Shown here one piece after another: positions 47,712 through 59,400 of a DNA stretch of 64,000 bases. The DNA is taken from positions 105,063,281 to 105,127,280 of the forward strand of contig CM026426.1 in assembly GCA_014871385.1 (NCBI GenBank), given 5' to 3'. Position 1 is the stretch's first letter, and the number at the start of each line of letters is the position of its first letter. The translations under genes and the position numbers were made by a program. A model generated the notes under the pieces. That model was not told the DNA's origin. It did no database searches and saw nothing but the letters and a program-made list of their open reading frames with translations. This stretch comes from Ceratodon purpureus. Taxonomy: Eukaryota; Streptophyta; Bryopsida; Pseudoditrichales; Ditrichaceae.

Positions 47712-50301
47712 TTGTTTCACCATGACAACGCACTGCAGTGGCTGGATCCGAATGAGTCACACAATCATTGTCCTTTAGGATGTCACAAGGGAATATTTTT
47801 GGACACTCAGTCATTTAACACAACACTGTGGAGGACAAAATTCCTACTAGTGAGAGTGAAGCTTATGCGCAAAGTACTGCAACCAAATGTTGTGCAGTAT
47901 GATGTCAAGAGAAACCGAGTGGAGCGTCGACCTCAACGGATGTGGGGGATAAAGTGTCCGAAGGTAGAACCGCAATAGCGCTAGCTCAAAGTTTGTCAAA
48001 GCATAAAGGTGTAGCCCTTGCTTCTCTGCCTTCTATGGCACATGTTGAGGCAGAAATTGTCAACAATGTGCTTCATTCAATTAGTAAGAGTATAGGACCG
48101 GACAAAATTCTTGCTGCTTGCAATAAGGCAGGGTTGTCCTATTGGGGATACAATGCTATCTACAAAGCTGTAAAGGCTTTAATTGCTGATTTCAACAAAC
48201 GAGTGAACGTCAGTATTTTACCAAGCCTTTATCATGTGAAACTCCTTAGACAGGAGTTGAATGCCAACTTGCCAGAGTATATAGGCGAATACTACCATGA
48301 TGAAGGTTGACTGACATTGCCATCAACTTCTAAGAAGAACAAGACATCCGAGGACATGGTAAAAGAAGTCGTCTTGATTGAAAAGAATTCCCTTTTCACA
48401 GACCTTGAGATTGTTCAAAGAAGCATGGTGATCTTCTAGAGGATCACGGAAGAAGGTGTGTTTCTTCCAACAGTTATCTAAGCACTTGAGTATGCACTTT
48501 TCAATGTTTGCTGTCAGTAGATCTAGGTATTGAGATGTAGTGTGCCCTCACAATCACTTGCAATGTTTCCACAAAGTTGAGAGGGGCACCGCTGGTGTTT
48601 GTCATGAAATTGGAAGAGGCTGAGATTGTGAATGGAAAAAAATTTGAATGTGTCAGCATCACGTTGATGAATAGGGCACTGGTCACAAACATTCAGAAGG
48701 ACCATGCCATGTTTTTCACAGTCCAATTGGAGTAGGAAATTTGGCGAGTTGCAACCTTCTAAGTGGAAAAGAAGTCCTACAAAGTTCTCTCTTGGATATT
48801 TGAGAAATCCAAGTTCTCAGCTGTGATTACAACACATTCTAATGGCCAAAAACTTCAAGTCCCTGAAGTTGGTGAATTTCATGTAGAGTGGCACCTCGCC
48901 GCGGATATGAAGACGATCAACTGTATGTACAGGCTTCAATCCGAGCCTTTATGTGCAATGAACTACATATACTGCCAGTAAAAGAGGGTTAAGCATGTCG
49001 TAGGGATAGCAAGTCAGGCAAATGCTACCATCAGAAAATGTGCTAAATCCAACTGGGTGGGAGGACTGTTTGCCAACTTTGTGGCAACAGAACCTTGTGA
49101 CATGAGTGCACATACAAAGTGGCGGCCTATATTGTCAATTCCATTGTATAGAGTCCACACTTGTACACTGAATGCCCAGGTTCAATTAACGAGAAAATTA
49201 TGCATCAGCATATCATTTATGTTTTAAACATACAAGATCAAAGACTCAAGGCTACAGCAATAGAGCAGATGGAGAAGTCCTTATCAACGATCGGGGCATA
49301 TGGTGGCAACGTGGAGAGTAGAAAGGATCCAAAGTTGAGTCGCAACATGGGGAATGTGCCACAGAAACCATCTTTCAGTGGCGTTGTTGCCAGCAGATTT
49401 TTCAGACCAAGCGTTTGGTCTGGCAACGACAAGGCTTGGAAAGACATGTGTCAAGCCAAGAATAATAATAGTCGCAGTGGTGCGAACAGTAGGGCGAGGG
49501 CTGCTATGTGGCAAGCCTTTGAAGAGGTTCTACCATACTTCAGCGGTTTGGTGTTGACAGCAGAACAACGACTCTACTTCAAAGGGAAGATAAAAATGTG
49601 GGGAACGATATTTTTAAAGGCCTTAGGAGAGAAGCTTGTTTTCCATTACATGGTGAGTTCTATACCGATTTTTAAGATTATTTAGGGATTGATGGGAGAG
49701 GTTACTATCTTCAATTTGCCAACAAGTTTAAACATGATTTTGGCTCTTGATAGCGTGTACTTGTGAGGTATACCAGTTGGTTTATGGAGGAATACCATAG
49801 CCTGTCCTTCTAGAGTTGCTAGGGTATAAAGAAATCCCATCATGAAGCTAACTTAGCTAAGGCAGCAAATTAGGTGGATACAACTCATGGGGGTGGCAAA
49901 GAGCGCACCAGTGTTATTTTGCAATAATTCCAGCATTGGTATCGAAATATAGAACATCGGTATAACAAGAAATTAGAGTGCGCCAGAGTTCTCAATACCC
50001 CAGTTGATGAAGTAAGGTTGGGAGCCGCGTGTCGATGACGCGAGCAGTGGCATCAATCAAATGCTGCTAGGGCGTTGGAGAATTAGCAATCTAAGCGATG
50101 GTGAGTTGGCAATGCGTGGGTGTGTGATGACTCCGTGGGAGGTTGTGGGTGCGACGATGTCCAACCATCAGATTCTGCCAACGAAGAGGACCATGAGGAG
50201 GCTGGCAACAATATAAATCCTAAGGAAGGTAGCAACTCCACCAACGGTGAGGACGCTTGCAATAACGTGGACAGTGATGATGCTGCCAACATCCGTGTGT
50301 G
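47712..50301 (+). pseudogene. Decayed large transposase-like gene (gene D)
   Basis: Conserved-looking pieces occur in changing frames: ACNKAGLSYWGYNAIYKAVK (about 48118), a VMKLEEAEIVNGKKFECVS block (about 48602), EFHVEWHLAADMKTINCMY followed by an NYIYC segment (about 48877-48976), SRVHTC/LNAQV-like sequence near 49150-49180, then an open 49161-49685 piece with NVPQKPSFSGVVA and ARAAMWQAFEEVLPYF. The tail (about 50110-50301) is Asp/Asn-rich. An Asp in a hydrophobic strand followed by a Cys-containing loop is seen in several DDE transposases, but I cannot assign a superfamily. R1-type words appear in its 3' part (49384, 50200, 50281). Confidence 0.45.
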
Positions 50302-50879
50302 AATTGAGTGCAATGCGTTCTAAACTCACTATATAAACATATAGAATGTGGTTGCCAACAATGTTTTTGATAAGTTAGACCATGGTTCTCCCCTCAACAT
50401 GTTTTTTGGGTAATTCACTAAAGTGGCTAATCCAAGAAATTATTAATCTCTATCTTGAAGAATTCAATGAATGTGTCTTAGTAATCATATGTACCAGTCA
50501 CCCTAAAATTTAGATTTTAAATTGTGAAGCGATTTTCCTTGAACCCACATCAAATGGAAAAGTGAGGTTTAAGGTCGTGGCAATGATTGGCAATTACGGT
50601 CAACGTGAGATTCCCACCAACTCTTTAAGCTCCCCTTAGTGAACGCTATTTAAGAGTCTCAATCCCCCGATAAAGCACGTTGTCTATGGCAAGTACGCTC
50701 CGCCTTGTCCCAAATGACGTAGGTGGTTGACTCTAGCAAGACTATCCGCCTCTTTTTTTTTAGCCGCCATCTTGCTTCCTGCAAGCACCCTCGCAATTGC
50801 AGTGATAGGGCAGTACTAGGGAGCAGTAGAGATTTTATGTGTTGTAGGCGGCGTCACGATCACGCACCCCCTTGTGTCA
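50302..50879. other. Spacer between gene D and the minisatellite
   Basis: No gene. It contains a GTTGCCAACAA word near 50352 and an 11-base poly-T near 50751. Confidence 0.4.
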
Positions 50880-51245
50880 TTGAGGACCGCGGCAGGTGCA
50901 GAAGAGGAGCGCCGCAGCACTCGGGAGGAGGGGGCCATGGAGATTCTATGGTTGGAGCAGCTGCAGCTTGAAGAGCGGGTCGTGAAGGAGGGGGCCGTGG
51001 AGATTCTGTGGCGGGTGGAGCTACAACGTAAGGAGCGGGTTAAGAGTTGCGGCGTGAGGAGCGTGATGGAGCTGCAGCGTGAGGAGCGGGTGGAGCAACG
51101 GCGTCGGGAGTGGGGGGAAGCTACAGCGCAAGGAGCGGGGTGGAGCTCCAGAGTGAGGAGTTGGGTGGAGCTGCAGCGTAAAGAGCAGGGTGGAGCTGGA
51201 ACGAATGGAGCGGGGTAAAGCTGCAACTTGAGGAGCGGGCACATT
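50880..51245. repeat. Degenerate GC-rich minisatellite
   Basis: About a dozen imperfect units around GTGGAGCTGCAGCGTGAGGA plus GCGG, of variable length (roughly 20-35 bp). They create overlapping open frames on both strands that I regard as artefacts. It lies just upstream of the copy-2 RING-like gene. Confidence 0.75.
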
Positions 51246-51567
51246 CTCACACGTGGCGGTAGGGGCGGCGAGCTGCACGTCTTCAAGCGCGGACAGTGAA
51301 ACGCTACGAGGTAAGTTGTTACCCGTCCATTTTTTTCTTGTGAGCTTCTCATTTCTATTGTATTGGAGCGTATTGGCCATGGCAAAGATGATTGAGACGT
51401 TCAGCTATGGCCGCCAGAGTCCTCGGGTTTGTAGGTTTGCTGTTGCAAAGCTTAAATTGCTTATCTGCAAGAATAATCCCTCGGCGTTTTTCTCCTTTCA
51501 AGTGCCATGCGCGATCCCAAAATAAAATTTGTCAAGCCGCATGAAGGTGAAGGTAGGTGCTTTTTAG

Positions 51568-54500
51568 GAGGAGGATGACATCACCGAAGGGGTGAAGAGA
51601 GATGACCTGGACGTTGCTGACAACAAGGACGACGCCGGGGTGGAGACGCCCTGGGACAAGCCGTTCGACGTCCACGCCTTGCCTGGTACACTCGTAGGTC
51701 AGCTCCACCACCTCACCTCATTTCTTCTGAGTAGGGTGACAACTGAGTACAACAAAGACTTCTTCCAGAGAACCATAAGGCTCTCCATCAGTGGCTACAA
51801 ATCCTCGGACCTCAAGAGCGAAAAATACTACAAGAAGTCATTGTTCTTGGAGAAATGGCCGGAGCAATCATCTAGGCCGCACTATGTGGCTAACTGTGAG
51901 GATGGTGAGACAGCGAGGACATACTTGCACATGGACCACATGATTTATGGAGGTGACCTTGACAACAGCACATTTGGGACTTCCTTCCTTCAAGCGTGCC
52001 ACTTGTTCTTTGAAGAGGGCAAGGACGTGAACTTTGCACATGAGGCAAAGGTGCTACAAAAGGCAAAGGTAGGTGAGAAGCAGGCTGCAAGGAATCCGAT
52101 GAAGCTTTCAATCCCGACATTGAGGGAGCACTTCGAAGCCATCATCAACTTCTTTGCTGGCCACATCCTCGGCGGTCTAAGCAACAAAGACAAAGGCTCA
52201 GCTCATGATGAGTTGCCTAGTTGCCAAATAGTTGAAGCCACCACCAAGGCAGTCAAGACCTTGGAGGTAAAGAGGGTAGGAGATCGTAGATCCCTAGTTG
52301 CACCAGCAAAAAATGTGGAGGAGAAGAAGTGCAAGTCCCCTGCTGATGCCAACACGGAGAAGCTATTGGTGGCAGCGGATCCAAAGCAGGTTCTAAAGCA
52401 GCAGCGCGTGAAGAAGATGTTATTGGAACAAGCACTTGTCAAGGTGGAGGCTAATTGGGAGCGCGTCAAGATAGCTTTGGTTAACCAGCGGGCCTTCTTG
52501 ACGGAGAAGAAGGAAGAAAAATCAAAATCTATGAAGACGTTGCTGTGAGGGTTGTCATTACGGACGGACATGGGCCAAATCTCGCAGATCGAACAACACT
52601 TTCGGATGGTCGGTCCCCAGGGAAAATCGGACATGGAGGGGAGGAGGAAAATTACTATGTTAATTATTATTTTTTACAACTTACCAAAAGTTAAAACAAA
52701 TTGATGACATGGACAACCGACGGTGACGGGGAATTCCACATAGGCAAACGTCGGCGCGAGCAGGTTTGGGGGGCGGCGGGCCCGAGCGGGTTTAGGCTCC
52801 TCGGGCTGGGGCTCTTGCCTATGTGATTTTAAATTTTAGAAAGCATCACCTTCTTTGAATTTGCTTATTAATATATGTTTTTTTAAGTCCACATTCAAAA
52901 TTTACACCCAAGTCAAATATCTTTATACATTTAATGCAAGGGGGGGAAAACATCATATTCTATACATAAAATATAGAGACTTCTAACAAAGACTTACTGA
53001 ATAAAGTCTAATTGACCAATCCAATTATCATTTCAATATTTATTTTTATTTGCTAAACTAAAAAACATGAAAGCATCATGCTTGATACAATGGTAAACAA
53101 AATAGACATTCTGTAATGCCAAAAATTTATATAATGATTTAGACCTTCGTTACATGTATTTGCATGGTATTTAATTTGTTCTTATACATGCTCAACCGTT
53201 ATAAATAACATCACATATAGGTTAATTGATTTGTTTTGCATAGTTGACTCTAATGTGATACAAACCACATCACATGTATTTGCATTAATAATGGAAAGAC
53301 GAATAGAAGGAAAAAAATTAAGAGTATAGAATGGAAAAAGATTGGAAGGAAAATTAATAAATAAATAAATAAACGAGGAAGTATGAAAGAATCAAAAAAT
53401 GCTCTACACATAGAATTAAAAACAAATGGAAGAGATAAAAATAAAAATAAACATTAATATTGGAAGAGGAAGGAAGAATAAATTATCAAGAACTCAAGAT
53501 GGATGAAGATTGGAAGAGAAATAAATACATGAATAAATAAAAGAGGAAGTATGGCTTTGAGATATTTAAAAATAAAAAATAAAAAAATGATGGGAAACAA
53601 ATGGATTTTGGGAAAAAAATTTAAAATAATAATAATAATAATAATAGAAGTGGACTTTCTTCCTTGTTTCTCCGCCAACTTCTCATTATTTCTCTCCCTT
53701 CTTCTCTTTCTTTGTTCCCCTACTTCTCCTTCCTTCCCCTCCTACTTCTCCTTATTTCTTCCCGCACTTCTCCTTATTTCTCCCTCCACTTTTCCTTATC
53801 TCTCCCCCCACTTCTCCTTATTTTCTTTAATTTTTAATTTCATTTATCTTTTGTTTATTTATTTATTTATTTTTGACACAAATGGTGAATAATTCCACTT
53901 ATCTTTATTTTTGATTCTCAAATATTTTATTTTATTTCCTTTTCATTTATTCTAATAATACCCTTTGCTTTTATTTCTAATTCCCATTTGCTTTTATTTC
54001 TAATTCTCTTTTAATTTATTTGAATAATTTTCTTTGCCTTTATCTCCAATTTCCTTTTCTTTAATTTTTTAATTTTTTGTTGTTTATTTTTTACTCCCCT
54101 TTCTTCTATATTTTTACTCCCTTTTCCTTTATTTTTTATTCCCATTTTGCTGTAATTTGTAATTCCACTTTTCTTTCATTTTGAATTCCGTTATATTTTA
54201 TTGATAACTTTCTTTTTGTTTATTCTATAATTTCCCTCTGCTTTTATTGTTAATTCCTTTTTCTTAATTAATAATAGAAGAGGAAGGGAAGAATAAACAA
54301 TAAAAAACATAGAATGGAATAAGATTGGAAGAAAATTGAATAAATGAATAAATGGAAGAGGATGTATGGAAGAATGAAAAGAAAAAAAATGATGGAATAG
54401 GAAACATGTGGAAGAGATAAAAAATAAATAAAATATAATGGAAGAAGAATGGTCAAAGAATGATGGAAATATAAAAATCCACTTCTCGCCAAAGTGGCTC

Positions 54501-55875
54501 CTTTGATTTTCCATCTAAGGGGCGGTCCTGGGTATGAAGGGAGGCGCGAGCAAGTACGAGGGGGGGCGTGAGGGGGTACGAGGAAGAGGAAGAACACGGG
54601 AGAGGGGAGGCGCGAGCGGGTAAGGGCGGGGGGGGGGCAAGCGGAGGCATTTCGAACACTTCATAAAGTTGGAAGACGCTCTTGCCCCTTCATCCCTTTC
54701 CATTGCGGCTCCTTGTCCTCCTCCTGGACGCTTGCGCCCCCCCTCCTAGGCGCTCGTGCCCCCCCTCCCAGACCCGTCATCCTCCATGACAGCTCTATTC
54801 CTGGAATATTTGGTGACATGTCAGACACGTGGCATCCTAGGTGGTTAAGGTAAATTTTCTATTACCGTTTCGACGATCAACCCTTAGTCTCGGTCAAACA
54901 GACCTCCGCTGACCCCCAACGGACGGACGAGCAGATCGGACGGCACTTTGGACAGGGAAGTCCTGTGAACAACCCTGGTTGTTGTCGCCCGTGTCGTCAG
55001 CAAGAAGGGAGCGGCCGCTGACAACGACGCTGAGAAGAGGCGCTTCAATCAGATGGCCCGTTTAGGCCAAGATAAGCTGGCTGCTGCAAGCAGAGCACTT
55101 GAAGATGTCTAGAGGCGCATTGACAGAGTCCTGCCAATAGCCCTGAATAATCCATGCCCCTTCTGCGAGCGTAACCTTGTTGACACTTGCTGCATATCTA
55201 CAACTTCCGGCTGCTTAGCACATCCACATTGTATGTTTGAAGTTGTTTTCTCCCAGGACGTCCACTGTCGTCGTTGCGAGCGTGGTATGAACAAGGGTGG
55301 CTTGGACAATGGGGATTCAAACTACATTCCAAGGTCATGGAGGAACTACCCATAACCAAGGAGATCCTGATGTCCGAGCCTACTTCACCACGTGCTGGCA
55401 CCAAACTCTATAGTGGAAAGAAGAGGCCCGCTCCCCCCACTGTGCCCATGCTCTCTTGAAAGAAACCGAAGGTTGGCGCTGAAGACATCGCTCGACCATC
55501 AGAAGCTGCCAGCAAACGTTTGGCTCATGTCAAAGCCGATTCAGGTTTGTTGGCACATGCCTTAGCCACCCCCCTTTTCTTGCCGAATGCACATGTGCTA
55601 CATGTATTTTCAGACCACTACAACTCAATGGTCTAGGTTTGTTGGCACCTACTGCAAGGAAGGTGAAAGAAGACAAAGACACACTGGCATTTGACGCTAC
55701 GGAGCCTATGCAAGCCTCTCCTCATGAGACCCACGGTGACGACGGCGGAGATGGACGTGGCTCCAACAGTGAGGCGCACGGTGCAGACCTCCATGAGAAC
55801 GCTTAGGACGACGCCAACATGGAAGGTCTCACGAGCCTTGTTGAGGCAATCGCTAGTGATGCGGCAATGGAGTAG
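51568..55875 (+). pseudogene. R1 RING-like coiled-coil protein, copy 2 (split by insertion)
   Basis: Better preserved than copy 1: 51568-52548 is one open frame with TPWDKPFDVHALPG, FFQRTIRLS, ARNPMKLSIPTLREHFEAII (about residue 175) and a long Lys/Glu coiled coil. A hAT-like element interrupts it at 52547. Beyond the insertion the frame resumes with VVSKKGAAADNDAEKRR, a coiled coil, and the RING-like finger at 55155-55277 (CPFC, GCLAHPHC, CRRC), the same 123-bp length as in copy 1. It is followed by a frame slip, GWLGQWGF, basic patches (GKKRP, KKPK) and an end SLVEAIASDAAME at 55875. No in-frame ATG is visible before 51592, so the start may be in an upstream exon. Confidence 0.7.
52547..54977. 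mobile_element. Non-autonomous hAT-like element, 2,431 bp
   Basis: Ends GAGGGTTGTCATTACGGACG and (reversed) CAGGGTTGTTCACAGGACTT, a CAGGG-type hAT terminus. It is flanked by an 8-bp target duplication differing at one base (GTTGCTGT 52539-52546, GTTGTTGT 54978-54985). No transposase frame. Inside, purine-rich segments of about 90 bp recur near 53290, 53460 and 54285 (GGAAGA, then GATTGGAAGA, then AATAAATAAA and GGAAGTATG), with a pyrimidine-rich block at 53650-53830. Near the ends are GGACGGAC words, and GCGCGAGCGGG words near 52752, 54542 and 54608 that resemble the array word of element C. Confidence 0.9.
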
Positions 55876-56993
55876 ATGCCCACGCTATGTTATGCATAGG
55901 ACTTTTTTGAGCGCTGCCAACAATGTTTTGTTTCAGTACACGCCCACTGTTTTGCAGCAAAGGGCTGTAGAACTCGATCATCATTTGTTGTCAACAATGT
56001 GAGCGGGAGACCGTTAGCGTTTGGACACCTTAGACTTTCTTCAAGTTGAGAACAACTTTTATTTTAAAACTTTGACTTTCTGAAAGAAATGTGTTTTCGT
56101 AAATTTCACCATTTTGTTTTTTTTATTTGCAACTTTGGAAGAGCATGTAGGAACCACATTCCCGCATGTCCATGCAACTCATTGCCCGCTTGCAACATGG
56201 TTTTGCAAGCAGTCCGTGTGATTGCGTTGCCAAAAAGTTCACACCTCAGCCGTTACTGCGAGTTGAAAGCAAAGCTTAAACGCAAACATGTAAAAAATTG
56301 TGATTTCTTAAATTTAATGGACTAATGTTTTTGTTGCAACCCTTACGCAAAGTTCTAACGTTATTCACCCACGTCCATGAAGCTAAATTGACGTTGCAAA
56401 TTTAATTTGTGAGGAATTGATGCTATCATCATCACTGAAAGCAAGAAAAGAGAGAATCCTTCAAATGCCCATGTACTATAATGTGGAGGTGCACCACGGA
56501 CAAAACGGGTGATAGAGCAAGTCTTACAAAAAAAGTGCAGAATGATAATAGAGCAAGTCCTACAAAAAGTGCAGAATGATAAGTGCAACCACCACTTGAA
56601 CTCAAGAGTTTGTAAACCGCATGATGAGGTCTTGCATATCGTAACAACCCATCTCCAGATCTCTTATCCAACAGCTCCACAATCTTGATCCTTTTAGGAA
56701 CAGTGATTTCATCAGTTTAAGGTGTCTCTCATAACGTTGGTTGATAAGCACCTAAAAAATCCTTTTAGTTCTGTTTGTTGACAGCAACGAACCCAACCAT
56801 GTCTACCAAAAACACCTGCAATTAGTTTCGGTTGCCACCAGCGGAATTACATTCATGAGTAAACCAAAAACAAACCCTCTATCTTTTCATAAAAAACAGC
56901 AAAGAGTCCATCTGTGTGCACCAAACCAGACCCCGGTTTTGTACTGTTTGGTAGCAATTGTGAGCAGAACTTCATATATCAAAAACCCACGGA
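55876..56993. other. Spacer between the convergent R1 genes, copy 2
   Basis: Non-coding; counterpart of 2107-2749. It contains R1 words (CGCTGCCAACAA near 55911, TTGTTGACAGCAA near 56773) and a short direct repeat of TACAAAAAGTGCAGAATGAT (near 56525 and 56560). Confidence 0.5.
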
Positions 56994-58186
56994 ATGGTTA
57001 GATTATTTCAGGCAAACGGCATGATGAATTTCTTAGAACTCGTACCTTCTTCTCACAAACACCGGTGGCATCTATCACAACCATGTTGTACTCTTTGGAT
57101 ATGTCATTTCCAAGTGTCATTGCAATTTTGTGCCACAGGTGGGATACTGGCCATGCCTTGCCAACTTCGAATCTTGGCAGCGCGTTCCTTCTAAACATAT
57201 AGCACACACTTCCACCATCTCCTCGTCTGATAGGTGGTCAATCACATTCCACATCTGGTTGGCAGCTCCCCTGTACCTTAAATACATGAACCTGGTGTAT
57301 AATGTTTGCCTTCCCACATGATAGCGGAAGACAATGCTCGACATATTCGCAATGCGCTTGATGACATCTTGGCCAATGTGAAACTTCTCATTCCACCGAG
57401 GGTTCATCAGAATGCTTAGAAGAGCCTCTGATGGATCGTTCAAAACAAACAGTGTAGTTGTCCGCCTAATGCTGTTAGCACTTACTGCAAACAAATCCAC
57501 CATAAATGGATTGGCATGAATCATTGCTCGTGGACAAAGTTGCTACCAGTTGTTGCTTTCATAGCATTTGCAAAATCATTTGTGAGCCTTGCCCTGCACG
57601 CCTCAGATGTGTGGATGTCAAGCAAAGGCCATTCTATATCGTTGAATCATGGGAGCGGGAGTGCTTCTACCTTCTCATACAGCGTGTCACCTATTAGAGG
57701 CAAATACAGACTCCTTAGGAAGAATGTTCCTGTGTCCGACAACTCCTTGTGGCTTTATCAATTCCGTGTTGCCACCCGAATCTTGGCATAGAGCACAACA
57801 ACGAGACTAATAATAGATGTAGGGTGCACCCAATCCTCCAAATGCGATGCGTATAGGTAATTTGCCATGCATGAATTGGTTGCTGCCACCACGGGATCCA
57901 AGCGTAGATGGCGTGGCCGATACACATGTCGCACAAGCACCTTATCAAGGTTGCATGCTCCATGCATAGTGGGTGTCCACAAGAAATCTCTGGTCAGTGC
58001 TTTAAAGGCGCCCCAAAAATTTTCTCCACCATGCCGCCTTGCCTCCCTACCCCAAGGCCCATCTGACGCTGGTTGCAGCATAACCCATGAATCATGGTGG
58101 AACCTCATGGGGATCTAGTTGCCCTCTACCTCTTAATGGTTATGCTAGATGACGCTCAGTATGAGAGAGTTTGGCCGTCTAGTCAT
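56994..58186 (-). pseudogene. R1 ORF2, conserved unknown protein, copy 2
   Basis: Starts at an ATG at 58186 (MTRRPNSL), aligned with the intact start of copy 1; three stops follow before the open stretch 58108-57758 (GPWGREARRHGG, LDKVLVRHVYRP, DWVHPTSIIS). The centre is broken. A second open stretch, 57524-57117, has NEKFHIGQDVIKRIAN, FRYHVGRQTLYTRF and a DHLSDEEMVEV segment; the correct frame then continues as RFEVGKAWPVSHLWHKIAMT. Conservation of protein blocks across frame breaks in both copies supports past selection as a protein. No known family. Confidence 0.6.
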
Positions 58187-58429
58187 ACCACTGTAATGCA
58201 AAAAATACTTGATAATGAATTTGGGAACTTACAAATGTTGTCGTCGTTGGCAGCAACCGCGACGGCTACGTGTTGTCAACACACCTTCCACCATCACGAA
58301 CTCTTGATTTCAACTTCCACGCAGGGTTGTCATAATAGACAGACGGGCTATAAAATTGTCGTGTAGTCACGTGACGGACGTGACGGACGCTTATCGGACG
58401 GACGCTTATTGGACGGGCTCCCCCGCACG

Positions 58430-58800
58430 AGCAAAATTACTGCCCTCACAGTTTACTACTGTTTACCATGGGTGGCGCCCGTCGTCACGTCTGCGCACAT
58501 ATCTGCCCCTGCTCGCGCCCGTCAGCTGGGGTTGATCGCGTCCGTCGTTTGTCTCGCGCACGCGCAGTGATCGCGCCCGATTGCCCTCACCCGATCAGGG
58601 TCGCCCGCGCCCATAGCATATCGCTCTCGCCTGAAACTCTCCCGCCGAGACCCGTGCTCGCGCGTACATATACCCGGCAGGTACCCTGGTTACCTGAACC
58701 GCGTGCGCGCGTAGGATCAATCTGCTCGCGCCCGTACCAGCATGCGCGCGCCCAACCTGCACGCGCCCACACTGCCACCCCCCTCCCCTGATTCGCACCC
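58430..58800. repeat. GC-rich GCGCCCGT word array 1
   Basis: GCGCCCGT or near variants recur every 20-60 bp (for example near 58474, 58514, 58573, 58727, 58747 and 58763), separated by unrelated sequence, often as GCTCGCGCCCGT. The spacing is irregular, so it is not a simple tandem satellite. Confidence 0.75.
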
Positions 58801-59000
58801 CCCCCTCACTTTGATTTTGCCTTCAACAGCCCGAGGATAGCTGATTGCTTAGTGTTACGGTGGGTTTCACAACAATCATTGTACCGTCCAACATGAATTT
58901 CAACGCATGCAATTGCCAACAAATCAAGTCGTACATGAGTTTAACGAATGGTGCCACCCCACCAGACACTGCACAGTGAACGGACACAATTTTTTGGTCA

Positions 59001-59297
59001 ATGCTGAAGCGACTCCGGAAACTGATCGAGTTGTTCGAGGATTGGATCTCTCGCCGTGACAAATTGGTGGCCTACGCAGAGAATGGATGCCCTCTGCCTC
59101 CAAACACTGAAGAGTAGTTGGCAACCCAAGCAACTGTCGAAGAACTTGACTGTGAGATTGGCGATCTCATCAAAGAACTGAAGAAGGAGATGGCAATACT
59201 TTTTGTTTCCAGTATTGTCTCTAGTGCTCAAACAAACCATTTCGAGACGCACTTGAAAGACCTAGAGGACCAATACCTAGAGTGCATGGCACTGTAA
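59001..59297 (+). pseudogene. Small coiled-coil protein in element C
   Basis: 99-codon frame from the ATG at 59001 (MLKRLRKLIELFEDWISRRD) to TAA at 59295, with a single TAG at 59115 (CAG-type). The second half is an amphipathic helix (EIGDLIKELKKEMAIL, then LKDLEDQYLECMAL). An AATAAA at 59333-59338 follows 36 nt after the stop, supporting a once-transcribed gene. It lies between two GC-rich arrays. Function unknown. Confidence 0.45.
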
Positions 59298-59400
59298 TTG
59301 ACATTATATTGAAGTGATAAATTTTCTAAATAAATAAAGTATTTTTTTAACCCTGAATTTGCAAGTTCTCTTTGGTTTACTCTGATTTTTAATAGTGTTC

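Larger units (their letters stand above)
51500..58321. mobile_element. R1 repetitive element, copy 2, interrupted by a hAT-like element
   Basis: Same gene pair and orientation as copy 1: RING-like protein on + (51568-55875) and ORF2 on - (58186-56994), with R1 words at 51614-51626, 55505-55515, near 56773 and near 58245. A 2,431-bp hAT-like element (52547-54977) has inserted into the RING-like gene. The right limit is set by the hAT-like terminus of element C at 58322. Its own termini are not identified. Confidence 0.65.

Noticed and set aside
46594..47858. CACTA-like strings (complement of TACTGTAGTG near 46595 and CTACTAGTG near 47850) as the right end of element A
   Set aside because: No matching left terminus or 3-bp duplication near 11.4-12.4 kb; the second lies inside the gene D reading.
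50880..51245. Overlapping open frames in the minisatellite
   Set aside because: GC-rich repeat units keep frames open on both strands; the proteins are pure repeat translations.
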